Assembly (NCBI GenBank): GCA_041740975.1
Contig: JBGSKV010000083.1
Coordinates: forward strand, 62,001 to 126,000
Direction of reading: 5' to 3'
Length of the DNA: 64,000 nucleotides
Source: JBGSKV01 sp041740975
Lineage (GTDB): Bacteria; Bdellovibrionota_B; Oligoflexia; Oligoflexales; JALZUQ01
Below are positions 52,236-61,651 of this stretch, in pieces. Below the pieces are notes generated by a model that saw nothing but the letters and a program-made list of their open reading frames with translations, searched no databases and was not told the DNA's origin. The translations under genes were made by a program, and so were the position numbers. Position 1 is the first letter of the stretch. The number at the start of each line of letters is the position of its first letter.

Positions 52236-52799
52236 GTTCCGTACTCCTGAAGGGTGTGAATTCTGAAGTCAAACTATCCTTGCTTAAGCAGAACTTCCAA
52301 TGATTCGTTCTAATCTAGCGCCATTAGATTTAGTGATGACTTCGGCAGACGGAAGCATTCGAACGCGTAGCCCTGAGTCAAGCGACGTGAATCTCGCTCC
52401 CAAGTCGCTTACTGTCCTTAGTTTGAGCATTTTTTGCGAAAAGTGCGCGGCAGATGAACAGATGCCCGAACCAGACGTCATATTTTTGACGAAAACAACC
52501 TTCACCAACCCTCACCCATTCGTGAAAATTTGGCTCCGCCTTAGCTGGGCAATCTCGTAGTCATAAAGGGCGCCTTAGTATATGAAATGAGGTGCTGGAG
52601 TCGGTTTTCATAGGCGCTATGCAAAAAATGCAGTGCCCTCCAACCTCGCAGAAAGACTATGATAAGGCTTGAGTCATCGTGCCTTCTGACTTTTTGTGAT
52701 CAACGTGAAGTCGGAATGGGTATGCAGGAAATATTTTTTGATTCTTCTGATGTTTTTAACAGTGCGAAATTTCTGAGTGCGAAAAGAGGAGCGAAGAAA
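52236..52799. other. 564-base gap ahead of the 2-oxoglutarate dehydrogenase operon
   Basis: No confident gene is present. Two overlapping opposite frames (52300-52560 on plus, 52284-52508 on minus) lack family features; the minus one could be a gene relic. A long hairpin lies at 52570-52617 and is listed separately. The region must include the sucB promoter, which I could not place convincingly. Confidence 0.5.
52570..52617 (+). promoter_or_regulatory. bulged hairpin upstream of sucB
   Basis: GCGCC (52570-52574) pairs with GGCGC (52613-52617), then after a 6-base bulge TATGAAA (52581-52587) pairs with TTTCATA (52606-52612), closing an 18-base loop. This 12-bp structure lies about 180 bases before the sucB start. 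It could be an RNA leader element or a protein-binding palindrome. Confidence 0.35.
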
Positions 52800-54179
52800 A
52801 TGGCGTTCAACGTAAAAGTTCCATCGGTCGGTGAATCCGTGCAAGAAGCTATGGTTCACAAATGGCACGTCAAGTCTGGCGATCATGTCGCGCAAGATGA
52901 TGTTTTAGTGGAACTCGAAACAGATAAGGCTACCGTTGAAATCGTTTCGGAAGTAAGTGGTGTTGTTACCATTTCTAAAAATAAAGGCGATACCGTCGGC
53001 ATAGGCGACGTACTCGCGACGATCGATACCGACGCTAAGGCTAGTGGTAAAGATTCTGATAAAAAAGCATCGTCAAATGGCAATGGTTCTGGCAAACACG
53101 CAGTCGATGAAGATGAAAGTGAATCGGAAGCTCCCGCCGTTGAAGAGCGTGCGGCTGCAACCGATAAAAATACTGCAAAAAAAGCCTCTGAAAAAGCAAA
53201 ACCTGCTGCAGGGGTTGCGGCGTCAACTGCAACGTCTCAAAGTGATAGTGGTCGCGAAGGTGTGTTTAGTCCGGCGGCGAGAAAGATTGCCGCAGAGCAT
53301 GGCATCGAAAAAGTATCCGGCACGGGTCGTGGCGGTCGCATTACAAAAGAAGATGTCCTTTCGAAAGTAAATGGCAATGGTCATGCTGCGCCCAATGGTA
53401 AAAGTGCAAAAGAAGCGCCGGCTCCAGAAAAAACTGCAAAAGCACCAGAGCGAAAAGAGTTGCCAGGTATGACTGGCCACCGTGAGGAACGTCGCGAAAA
53501 AATGACGATGATTCGTCGAAGTATCGCCAGACACTTGGTTCACTCACAGCAAACTGCGGCCATGCTCACTACTTTTAATGACGTGGACATGACGGCCGTA
53601 CTCGAACTTCGCAAAAAGTACAAAGATACCTTCAAGGAGCGCTACGGCATTTCTTTGGGTTTTATGGGTTTTTTCATGAAGGCTGCCGTCGAGGCGCTTC
53701 GCGAGTTTCCACTCATTAACGCTTACGTTGATGGTGAAGAGATTATTTATCACGACTATATCGATGTCGGGGTTGCTGTTTCCACGGAGCGCGGACTCAT
53801 GGTTCCTGTTATCCGCAATGTCGAACATATGAGTTTAGTGGATATCGAACTTTCTGTAGCTGCGATGGCCGCAAAAGGTCGGGAAGGCAAAATTAAACTG
53901 GAAGACTTGAGTGGTGGAACTTTTACCGTATCAAACGGTGGGGTCTTCGGTTCTATGATGTCGACGCCAATTTTGAATTCTCCTCAAAGCGCTATTCTTG
54001 GCATGCACCGCATTGAAGAACGTCCCGTGGTTCGTGCCGGACAGATTGTCGCGCGTTCAATGATGTATCTTGCCCTTTCCTACGATCACCGAATCGTCGA
54101 TGGTAAAGAAGCCGTTCAGTTCCTCGTCAAAATCAAAGAGGGAATTGAAGATCCAAACCGTTTGCTTTTGGGAGTGTAG
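52800..54179 (+). CDS. sucB: 2-oxoglutarate dehydrogenase E2 (dihydrolipoyl succinyltransferase)
   Basis: E2 (459 residues) moves the succinyl group to CoA. One lipoyl domain (1-75, lipoylated Lys43 in ETDKAT), a long Ala/Lys/Glu linker to about 150, the E3/E1-binding domain (about 156-190, FSPAARKIAAEHGI), and the catalytic domain with SYDHRIVDG near the end (His430, Asp434). The upstream frame adds an unlikely N-terminus; ATG 52800 follows AGAGGAG. It comes first in the operon, before lpd and sucA. Confidence 0.96.
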   Translation: MAFNVKVPSVGESVQEAMVHKWHVKSGDHVAQDDVLVELETDKATVEIVSEVSGVVTISKNKGDTVGIGDVLATIDTDAKASGKDSDKKASSNGNGSGKHAVDEDESESEAPAVEERAAATDKNTAKKASEKAKPAAGVAASTATSQSDSGREGVFSPAARKIAAEHGIEKVSGTGRGGRITKEDVLSKVNGNGHAAPNGKSAKEAPAPEKTAKAPERKELPGMTGHREERREKMTMIRRSIARHLVHSQQTAAMLTTFNDVDMTAVLELRKKYKDTFKERYGISLGFMGFFMKAAVEALREFPLINAYVDGEEIIYHDYIDVGVAVSTERGLMVPVIRNVEHMSLVDIELSVAAMAAKGREGKIKLEDLSGGTFTVSNGGVFGSMMSTPILNSPQSAILGMHRIEERPVVRAGQIVARSMMYLALSYDHRIVDGKEAVQFLVKIKEGIEDPNRLLLGV

Positions 54180-54185
54180 TTCGCG

Positions 54186-55595
54186 ATGGCCGAGACGTCT
54201 TTTGATCTCATTGTGATTGGTGGTGGCCCTGGTGGATACGTAGCCGCTATCCGTGCAGCACAGCTCGGTATGTCCGTGGCGTGTATCGAATCTCGTGGTG
54301 CGCTTGGTGGGACTTGCTTGAACGTAGGTTGCATTCCTAGTAAAGCGCTTTTGCAGTCGACGGAATTCTACAACCATACTTTGAACCACTCGAAAGAGCA
54401 TGGCATTGTCGTTGGGAAACTCGATTTTGATTTGGCGCAAATGATGAGTCGCAAAGAGTCCATCGTAAAAGGATTGACTGGCGGCATAGCCGGATTATTT
54501 AAGAAAAACAATTTGACTTATGTCGAGGGATTCGCATCTTTTGTGGATCAGCATACGGTCGAAGTGAAAAGCAAAGCAAAAGCTTCAGCCAAGCAAACTT
54601 TGACTGCCAAGAATTTTATCATTGCCACTGGAAGTGAGCCAATCGAACTCAAAATTGCACCGTTCGACGGCGAAAATATTGTTTCGTCGACAGAGGCGCT
54701 TAGCTTCACGGAGGTTCCTAAGCATCTCATTGTTATCGGTGGCGGTGTCATTGGGCTTGAGATGGGCAGTGTTTGGGCGAGACTCGGAGCAAAAGTTACC
54801 GTTATCGAAGCACAGGATCGTATCCTGGCGACGATGGATCATGACATCTCTAAAGAGATGACTAAGATTTTGGAAAAGCAAGGCTTTGAAATTCGCGCCA
54901 ATACAAAACTCAAAGGTTCCAAAGTCCTCAAAAACAAAGTGAAGCTAACATGTGAAGTCGATGGCAAAGACATCGAAATTGAAGGCGACAAAGTATTGGT
55001 TGCCGTAGGGCGCCGGGCGTTTATCGACGGACTTAACGTGGACAAAGCCGGAGTGAAGGCGCGTCAAAATGGCAAAGTAGAAACGAACGGGCACCTCCAG
55101 ACGAATGTCGAACATATTTATGCGATAGGCGATGTGATTGATGGTCCCATGCTAGCGCACAAGGCGGAAGATGAGGGTGTTGCGGTCGCAGAAATAATCG
55201 CCGGTCAAGCCGGCCATGTCAATTACGAAGCCATTCCGGGAGTGGTCTACACGTGGCCAGAAGTAGCAGCGGTCGGCAAGACCGAGCAAGAGTGTAAAGA
55301 CAGCGGTATCGAATACAAGATCGGCAAATTTCCATTCATGGCCAATGGTCGCGCGCGATGTCTCGGCGATACTTCCGGCTTTGTGAAAATCATTGCCGAT
55401 GCTAAAACGGATAGATTACTCGGCGTTCATATGGTTGGACCGAATGTTTCGGAACTAGTTGCAGAAGTTGCGGTTGCCTTTGAATTTAGCGCAAGTGCAG
55501 AAGACTTAGCTCGGTCCGTTCACGCGCATCCAACTCTTGCAGAAACGATTAAAGAAGCCGCTATGGCAGTAGAAAAACGACAGATACACATGTAG
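54186..55595 (+). CDS. lpd: dihydrolipoamide dehydrogenase (E3)
   Basis: E3 (469 residues) reoxidises the lipoyl arm with FAD and NAD. FAD-binding GGGPGG at 12-17, redox disulfide Cys44/Cys49 in GGTCLNVGCIPSK, NAD-binding GGGVIGLEMG near 180-190, and the active-site HAHPTLAE near 446-453. It serves the 2-oxoglutarate and perhaps the pyruvate dehydrogenase complex. It lies 6 bases after sucB. Confidence 0.96.
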   Translation: MAETSFDLIVIGGGPGGYVAAIRAAQLGMSVACIESRGALGGTCLNVGCIPSKALLQSTEFYNHTLNHSKEHGIVVGKLDFDLAQMMSRKESIVKGLTGGIAGLFKKNNLTYVEGFASFVDQHTVEVKSKAKASAKQTLTAKNFIIATGSEPIELKIAPFDGENIVSSTEALSFTEVPKHLIVIGGGVIGLEMGSVWARLGAKVTVIEAQDRILATMDHDISKEMTKILEKQGFEIRANTKLKGSKVLKNKVKLTCEVDGKDIEIEGDKVLVAVGRRAFIDGLNVDKAGVKARQNGKVETNGHLQTNVEHIYAIGDVIDGPMLAHKAEDEGVAVAEIIAGQAGHVNYEAIPGVVYTWPEVAAVGKTEQECKDSGIEYKIGKFPFMANGRARCLGDTSGFVKIIADAKTDRLLGVHMVGPNVSELVAEVAVAFEFSASAEDLARSVHAHPTLAETIKEAAMAVEKRQIHM

Positions 55596-55603
55596 GGGAA
55601 GTG

Positions 55604-58372
55604 ATGGCCCACGATCCGCAAAAATTTAGCTTTGCTCAGGGGATGAATACAAACTACTTAGAGAGTTTGTACAAATCCTACAAAGATGATCCTGCGTCAG
55701 TTGATGAAACTTGGCAGAATTTCTTTCGCGGTTATGAAATGGGTGCTGAACTGAAACTCGGTGGTGGAGTTTCCGAATCTGCCGATGAAGCGGCGGTGGA
55801 AGCATTCGTCAATGCCTTCAGGCGCCTTGGGCATTTGCATGCTGACCTCAATCCTCTTTACCCGAAGCCGGAGATCGGCCCCGACTTGCAACCGGAAGCG
55901 CACGGTCTTGCCGACGTCGATCATCAAAAAGTTTTCCATCCCGCAAACCTTGCCGGGATGAGTGAAGGTACGTTTGAAGAGATTCATCAACTTTTGGCTG
56001 ACACGTATTGCGGTCATATTGGGGCTGATTTTCGTGAAATGAACGAAATCGAAATGGTGACGTGGCTCCAAGAAAAAATGGAAAGCTGCCGCAACCAACC
56101 TGGGTTCACTAGCGAAATGCAAAAGTTTATTTTGCAAAAACTCGCCGAAGCAGAAGGTTTTGAAAAGTTTCTTCAGGCTCGATTCTTGGGTCAAAAGCGT
56201 TTTTCTGTCGAAGGTCTGGACACTCTGATTCCCATGCTCGCCATCGTCGCAGAAGATGCGACGAAGTCTGGTGTTGAGGAAATTGCTATGGGTATGGCCC
56301 ATCGTGGACGCCTCAATGTCTTGGTGAACTTCCTCGGTAAGAACATAGGAACGCTACTGAAAGAATTTGAACAAAGCGAATACAACCTTTTCGATATAGA
56401 CGGCGACGTTAAGTACCATCAAGGTTACGTCAATGAAATCATTGTGAGCGGCAAGAAGAAACTCCGTGCCAAACTTCTTCCTAACCCCTCGCACCTTGAA
56501 GCGGTAAATCCAGTGGTCGAAGGTTATGTTCGGGCTCGCCAAAGGCTTATGGGTGATGAGCAACGCAAAAAAATAGTTCCGATTTTAATTCATGGGGATG
56601 CAGCCATTGCTGGTCAAGGCATTGTGGCCGAAACCTTCAATATGGCTCGCCTTCCGTACTACACAACCGGCGGCACCATACATATTATTACAAACAACCA
56701 GATAGGTTTCACTACGGAACCATCCGATTACCGTTCAAGCACCTATAGCTCCGAAGTTGCCAAAGCTATTCGCGCTCCGGTTCTTCATGTCAATGCGGAT
56801 GATCCAGAAGCAGTGGCTTGGAGCGCCCAGATTGCTGTGGCTTACCGGCAAAAATTCGGTCGAGATATTGTGATTGATTTGATCGGTTATCGTCGTCACG
56901 GACACAATGAAACCGATGAGCCGTCTTTTACTCAGCCAGCCATGTATCAGATTATTGAATCTCATCCGACTGTTTACGCGCAGTACGCGAACCAGTTGGT
57001 TGAAAAAGGTGTGGTGACCGAAGCGGATGTCAAAGCTCAAGAAAAAGAAGTGCGTAAGCACTTGCAGGGATTTTTGGATGCTGTTCGTTCGGGGGAGTTC
57101 AAAAAACCCGAAATGAATATTCCAGAGTCCATGAAGGCAGACATGCATTATGAAAAGTTGACGCATGAAGACATGATGAACCCCGGCAAGACTGCCATAA
57201 GCAAAGAGACATTACTCTCTGTTGGCGAAAAGATTTCCAAGGTTCCACCCAAGTTTAATATTAATCCGAAGTTGGAGCGCCTTCTCACAGCGCGCGCTGA
57301 TATGTTAAAAGATAAAGGCTTAATTGACTGGGCGATGGCGGAGCTACTTGCTTTCGGAAGTCTCGCCGTCGAAGGACATCACGTACGACTTTCTGGTCAA
57401 GACTGTGGTCGTGGTACGTTTAGTAGTCGACAGGCCAATATGCGTGACTATAAAACGAATGAAAAATATGAAATCCTCAATCATTTAAGTAAAGACCAGG
57501 CTTCCGTTAATATTATCGACAGTCCACTTTCGGAAGCGGGAGTTGTGGGTTTCGAGTTTGGATATTCAGTTGCCGATCGATTGTCTCTTGTTCTGTGGGA
57601 GGCGCAGTTTGGAGACTTCGCGAACGGCGCTCAGATTATTTTTGACCAGTTTATGGCCGCGTCAGAAGCTAAGTGGAAACAGTTAAGTGGACTTGTGCTT
57701 TTATTGCCACATGGACACGAGGGCCAAGGTCCCGAGCATTCGTCTGGCCGCCCTGAAAGATTTTTGCAGCTTTGCGGAAACTTGAATATGCAAGTGGCGA
57801 TTCCAACGACCGCGGCACAGTATTTTCATGTTTTGCGTCGTCAGATTCACCGCCCAAAAGTTCACAAACCTCTTATTTTGATGACTCCGAAAAGTTTGCT
57901 TCGCGATCAATCCGTAGCGTCCCCAATCAGCGATTTTACCAAGGGCCACTTTGTTGAGATTATCGACGACACCATTAAAGACAAGTCAAAGGTCAAACGA
58001 GTGGTGTTTTGTTCGGGTAAGGTTTTTTACGACCTCGTCAAACTACGCGGCGAAGCCAACAAGCAGGATGAAGTTGCTATCATTCGTATTGAACAACTCT
58101 ATCCGTTTCCGGACGTATCCTTTGTCGATATTTGGAAAGCGTACGCCAAGTCCAAAGCTCAGATTGTTTGGTGCCAAGAAGAGCCGCAGAATATGGGTGC
58201 CTGGATGCATGTGCGGCATCGTTTCCAGAAGCACCTTAGTGTAGCTGACGTGGAATACGTTGGCCGTAAAGCCTCTGGAACCACCGCCGAAGGCAGTACC
58301 AAAGCACACGCCGAAGAACAAAAACGCATCATTCATACTGCACTTGGGGTATCTTACTCCCCGCCTAAATAA
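55604..58372 (+). CDS. sucA: 2-oxoglutarate dehydrogenase E1
   Basis: E1 (922 residues) decarboxylates 2-oxoglutarate with thiamine diphosphate. N-terminal YLESLYKSYKDDPASVDETW is the segment that binds E2 and E3; MAHRGRLNVLVNFLGK, HGDAAIAGQG and the ThDP motif region around GRDIVIDLIGYRRHGHNETDEP follow, then the transketolase-like domain (ALVGFEFGYSV-type, here VVGFEFGYSVADR). ATG 55604 is preferred over the adjoining GTG 55601. It is last in the operon rather than first as in most bacteria. Confidence 0.96.
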   Translation: MAHDPQKFSFAQGMNTNYLESLYKSYKDDPASVDETWQNFFRGYEMGAELKLGGGVSESADEAAVEAFVNAFRRLGHLHADLNPLYPKPEIGPDLQPEAHGLADVDHQKVFHPANLAGMSEGTFEEIHQLLADTYCGHIGADFREMNEIEMVTWLQEKMESCRNQPGFTSEMQKFILQKLAEAEGFEKFLQARFLGQKRFSVEGLDTLIPMLAIVAEDATKSGVEEIAMGMAHRGRLNVLVNFLGKNIGTLLKEFEQSEYNLFDIDGDVKYHQGYVNEIIVSGKKKLRAKLLPNPSHLEAVNPVVEGYVRARQRLMGDEQRKKIVPILIHGDAAIAGQGIVAETFNMARLPYYTTGGTIHIITNNQIGFTTEPSDYRSSTYSSEVAKAIRAPVLHVNADDPEAVAWSAQIAVAYRQKFGRDIVIDLIGYRRHGHNETDEPSFTQPAMYQIIESHPTVYAQYANQLVEKGVVTEADVKAQEKEVRKHLQGFLDAVRSGEFKKPEMNIPESMKADMHYEKLTHEDMMNPGKTAISKETLLSVGEKISKVPPKFNINPKLERLLTARADMLKDKGLIDWAMAELLAFGSLAVEGHHVRLSGQDCGRGTFSSRQANMRDYKTNEKYEILNHLSKDQASVNIIDSPLSEAGVVGFEFGYSVADRLSLVLWEAQFGDFANGAQIIFDQFMAASEAKWKQLSGLVLLLPHGHEGQGPEHSSGRPERFLQLCGNLNMQVAIPTTAAQYFHVLRRQIHRPKVHKPLILMTPKSLLRDQSVASPISDFTKGHFVEIIDDTIKDKSKVKRVVFCSGKVFYDLVKLRGEANKQDEVAIIRIEQLYPFPDVSFVDIWKAYAKSKAQIVWCQEEPQNMGAWMHVRHRFQKHLSVADVEYVGRKASGTTAEGSTKAHAEEQKRIIHTALGVSYSPPK

Positions 58373-58390
58373 GGCGCTGAGGCAAAATCG

Positions 58391-58421
58391 AAAAAGAAAA
58401 GTGCTGACTCGGGCTCAGCAC
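58391..58421 (-). terminator. intrinsic terminator of the minus-strand lipoprotein gene
   Basis: GTGCTGA (58401-58407) pairs with TCAGCAC (58415-58421), 7-base loop. Read on the minus strand it is followed by TTTTCTTTTT. It lies 26 bases past the lipoprotein stop and 18 bases past the convergent sucA stop; on the plus strand no T-run follows. Confidence 0.8.
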
Positions 58422-58447
58422 CCAAGTAAGCGTATGTGTTTTAGATG

Positions 58448-58837
58448 TTAAATCGTAATGGCACTACTGGTAACCGTTACCGTCTTCGTTCCATCCACAA
58501 CTCGACCCCAGACACAGTAAGTTCCACTTGCGGGCAGACTCCAGTTTACTGACGTTGTCGAAACCGGGTTATCATCGACTATTGCGTTATCTTCCGTTGT
58601 CCCGCAACTCGAGAACTCGTCGAAGAAAAGATCGTAGGTTGCATCGTCGGAAGCATTTTCAAAACTCAGTTCGATTGTGAAAGAACTTTCTCCAGTTAGG
58701 TCAACGACACTGCCAAGATTGTCAAAGGTCATATTCAAAGTTCCGGAACCACCATCTTCACGAGCGTCACCCGCATCACCGCACGCCGTTACAAAACTGA
58801 TTATGGAAACCAAAACTAAAGCTTTTGCCAATCTCAT
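58448..58837 (-). CDS. small lipoprotein of unknown function
   Basis: The protein (129 residues) has a lipobox signal peptide ending VTAC, with lipidated Cys19, then a Gly/Asp/Glu-rich spacer and a beta-sandwich-like domain (SSFTIELSFENASDDATYDLFF, split; SGTYCVWGRVVDG) with two Cys that may pair. It recalls pre-peptidase or bacterial pre-C-terminal domains in outline, but that is a guess. ATG 58837, after AGGAGAG, is preferred over 58867. Confidence 0.7.
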   Translation of the reverse strand: MRLAKALVLVSIISFVTACGDAGDAREDGGSGTLNMTFDNLGSVVDLTGESSFTIELSFENASDDATYDLFFDEFSSCGTTEDNAIVDDNPVSTTSVNWSLPASGTYCVWGRVVDGTKTVTVTSSAITI

Positions 58838-58876
58838 GTCACTCTCCTCTAAAAATAAACGGTTCATCGAAACTGA

Positions 58877-58892
58877 TCGGATTTCGATCCGA
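58877..58892. other. tetraloop hairpin in divergent spacer
   Basis: TCGGAT (58877-58882) and ATCCGA (58887-58892) form a 6-bp stem with a TTCG loop on the plus strand (CGAA on minus). It lies in the 5' leader of the lipoprotein gene, 40 bases before its start. It may stabilise the mRNA. Confidence 0.3.
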
Positions 58893-59040
58893 ATCGCGTT
58901 TGGTAGCGTGAATGAATCTTATAACAATTTAATTTAATTGGATATTATTGTTGATTGGCCTCAACTACGAGATCGGGTAGGCTACATTCTGGTAGCAACA
59001 TATTGTTTTTTTTAGGAATTTTCGAATTTCTGGGGGTCCC

Positions 59041-59718
59041 ATGTCTCGTATCGCAGTGCTTTTTGATATAGACGGCACATTACTTTCAACGAGTGGTGCG
59101 GGCGGACGTGCCATGCACAAGGCGCTTAAGAAGCAGTTTGAAAAGTCCATTCCGATCACCGCCGTGAGTTTAGCGGGAAGATGTGATCGAGGAATTTTTA
59201 CCGATTTATTAACGGCAGCAGAAGTCGACCCTTCCGAGGATAATTTTCAGAAATTGGCAGGTGTCTACTACGAATGTTTGGAAACTGAGTTAGGTTCACA
59301 TGACTCAATTCTTTTGCCAGGCGTACAAGAGATTCTAGACCTTTGTTCGGATCATGATTCTATTTCCGTAGGACTCTTGACGGGCAACTTTAAACGTGGC
59401 GCTGATATGAAACTTAATCATTTTGGCATTTCGCGCTACTTTGGCTTTGGTGGATTTGGAGATAATTTTTCATGTCGCAATGAGCTCGCCAAAAGTATGC
59501 TAGCAACTGTCGAGAATTCGGCAGGTGTGACCGATCCGGAAAAAATTTGGATTATCGGCGACACGCCGGCAGATATTGCGTGTGCAAAAGCCATTGGAGC
59601 CAAGTGTGTTGCGGTGGCGACGGGTGAGTATCAACACGAAGTCTTGAGCGCTTTAGGTGCCGAATACGTATTGAATGATTTGACCGAGGCCGAAACCTGG
59701 CATCAAAGGTTGTTTTAA
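59041..59718 (+). CDS. HAD-family hydrolase, phosphoglycolate phosphatase-like
   Basis: The protein (225 residues) has nucleophile motif FDIDGTLL (Asp9, Asp11), a helical cap of the C1 type to about residue 85, motif II LLTGN and motif IV IIGDTPADIACAKA. Such enzymes hydrolyse small phosphates such as 2-phosphoglycolate or pyrophosphate; substrate is unknown. It has no membrane segments and lies 19 bases before the M48 protease gene. Confidence 0.87.
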   Translation: MSRIAVLFDIDGTLLSTSGAGGRAMHKALKKQFEKSIPITAVSLAGRCDRGIFTDLLTAAEVDPSEDNFQKLAGVYYECLETELGSHDSILLPGVQEILDLCSDHDSISVGLLTGNFKRGADMKLNHFGISRYFGFGGFGDNFSCRNELAKSMLATVENSAGVTDPEKIWIIGDTPADIACAKAIGAKCVAVATGEYQHEVLSALGAEYVLNDLTEAETWHQRLF

Positions 59719-59737
59719 CTTTTTAACGGAGAGTGAC

Positions 59738-60988
59738 ATGGAAGCTCGCTTTATACTTGGTACGTTTGTAACTTTAAAGGTTCTGCAGTACATCGCAGAA
59801 CTCTATTTGGGCGCAAAGAATCGAAGTTATTATCTCAAGGCCGATAATCAAATCGAGGCGATGAAAGTTCTGTGCATTAGCAAAGTGGATATGGAAAAAT
59901 CTTTGACTTACTCTACAGACAAATACTTCTTCGGTCGAATTGCGGGCCGTTTCAAAATCTTCACAACCTTGGCTTTTATTATCTGTGGTGGCTTGGGCTG
60001 GGTGGAGACTTTCGCTATTCGTATAGCTGGCGCCGATAACACAATTCTGGTGGGTCTTGCTTTCTTTGGAATTTTGGCGCTCCTTAGTATGCTGATGAGT
60101 TTGCCTTTTGATTACTATTCGGTGTTTCGAATTGAGGAGCGTCACGGCTTCAATCGACAAAAACCCAAAACTTTTTTCCTCGACCGCCTAAAGGGCATCG
60201 TTATTGGCTTCACACTAGGCGGGGCACTGCTAAGCCTCATCTTATGGATTATGCAACGCCTTGGTGAGTTTTGGTGGGCGTATGCGGCAGGTGCGGTTTG
60301 CGTTTTTAGTTTATTGACAGCTTGGCTATATCCCACCGTTCTCGCGCCACTCTTTAATAAGTTTAGTCCCGTGCCAGAGGGCGAATTGAAGGATCGGATT
60401 TTTAAGCTTGCCGATCAGATTGGCTTCAATTGTTCAGGACTTTCCATCATGAATGCCTCCGTTCGCTCATCGCACGGTAATGCTTATTTCACGGGTGTGT
60501 TTGGCAAAAAGAAAATTGTTTTATTTGATACCCTTGTGGATTCTCTTATCCCCGATCAAGTGGTGGCGGTTCTCGCTCACGAGCTAGGTCATTTTAAGTT
60601 AAATCATGTTCGTAATTCACTCCTTCGTGGCTTTGCGATGACCTTTGGGATTTTCTTTCTTTTAAGTTTATGTTTGCCACTTGGGAGTTTTTACACGGCA
60701 TTTCATTTACAGGGCATTTCCGATTATGGAGCTCTACTCGTTTTCAGCATGTGGTTTAGTTTGAGCGATTTTCTCTTGCAGCCTTTTGAAAATTATTTAT
60801 CTCGTCGCAATGAGTTTGCGGCCGACGCCTTTGCCAAGAAGCATATGGGTGGGTCTAAAGAACTAGCAGCGGCACTCTTAAAGCTTCGCGAGAAGTCACA
60901 TTCTATGCCGATAAGTCACCCTTGGTTTTCGGCTGTCTATTACTCACATCCTCCCATGATCGAACGTTTGAAGGCTATGGAGGCCTAG
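59738..60988 (+). CDS. M48 (Ste24-like) membrane metalloprotease
   Basis: The protein (416 residues) has about seven helices, an HELGH zinc motif at 281-285 and a late RRNEFAADAFAKKHMGG with the third zinc ligand Glu. The full-length seven-helix plan and N-terminal ETFAIRI-like region match Ste24/CAAX prenyl protease 1. Bacteria lack prenylated CAAX proteins, so the role here is probably membrane-protein quality control. The start follows GGAGAG. Confidence 0.9.
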   Translation: MEARFILGTFVTLKVLQYIAELYLGAKNRSYYLKADNQIEAMKVLCISKVDMEKSLTYSTDKYFFGRIAGRFKIFTTLAFIICGGLGWVETFAIRIAGADNTILVGLAFFGILALLSMLMSLPFDYYSVFRIEERHGFNRQKPKTFFLDRLKGIVIGFTLGGALLSLILWIMQRLGEFWWAYAAGAVCVFSLLTAWLYPTVLAPLFNKFSPVPEGELKDRIFKLADQIGFNCSGLSIMNASVRSSHGNAYFTGVFGKKKIVLFDTLVDSLIPDQVVAVLAHELGHFKLNHVRNSLLRGFAMTFGIFFLLSLCLPLGSFYTAFHLQGISDYGALLVFSMWFSLSDFLLQPFENYLSRRNEFAADAFAKKHMGGSKELAAALLKLREKSHSMPISHPWFSAVYYSHPPMIERLKAMEA

Positions 60989-61059
60989 AAGCTAGTGACG
61001 CTGGGACTCGGTTCTGTTAAGCTTATGAAGTTCATTTAAGCAGATATAAGGGGGATGTT

Positions 61060-61638
61060 ATGGGTTCGAGTTTGAACGACTTACAAGCACAACTTGGCGA
61101 AATGCGATTACTTGAGCATCGCTCGCTTTTTATTTCTGAAGGCGTCCATTCTGGAGTCGCCAAGACCGTAGTTACAAATTTGCTGAACCTGGATGCTGAT
61201 GCTCCCGGTAAAGATATTTTTCTTTATTTGAATTCTCCGGGTGGCGAAGTCACGAGTGGATTTGCAATTTATGACACGATTCGCTTCCTAAATTCGAAAG
61301 TTACCATTATTAACACCGGTCTTTGTGCAAGTATCGCTACGATCATTAACGTTTCGGTACCAAAGGAACGTCGATTGTCTATGCCCAACGCCAAGTTTTT
61401 GATTCATCAACCGCTCATTTCTGGTCAAGTTCAAGGACCGGCAAGTGATATCGAAATCACGGCCATTGAAATCATGAAAACACGCGAAAAAATTAACAAG
61501 GTTTTAGCGGAAGCCTGCGGTCAAACCGTTAAGAAAATCGAAGAAGATGGCAACCGGGACTACTGGATGAATGCATCTCAAGCTTTGGAATACGGCTTGA
61601 TTGGCAAAATTGTTTCCAGTGCCAAAGAATTAAAATAG
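61060..61638 (+). CDS. clpP: ClpP-type serine protease
   Basis: ClpP (192 residues) forms the barrel protease fed by ClpX or ClpA. Catalytic Ser91 (GLCASIATI), His116 (LIHQPL) and Asp167 (NRDYW) align with the E. coli triad at matching spacing. The Ser motif differs from the usual GQAASMGA, and a two-residue insertion follows HQPL. That divergence and the absence of tig and clpX nearby suggest a second ClpP paralogue (ClpP2-like). Confidence 0.9.
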   Translation: MGSSLNDLQAQLGEMRLLEHRSLFISEGVHSGVAKTVVTNLLNLDADAPGKDIFLYLNSPGGEVTSGFAIYDTIRFLNSKVTIINTGLCASIATIINVSVPKERRLSMPNAKFLIHQPLISGQVQGPASDIEITAIEIMKTREKINKVLAEACGQTVKKIEEDGNRDYWMNASQALEYGLIGKIVSSAKELK

Positions 61639-61651
61639 ATTTCCTAGTAAA

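Noticed and set aside
52284..52560. Opposed open frames upstream of sucB
   Set aside because: They overlap each other on opposite strands and neither shows a family or signal; at best a relic.
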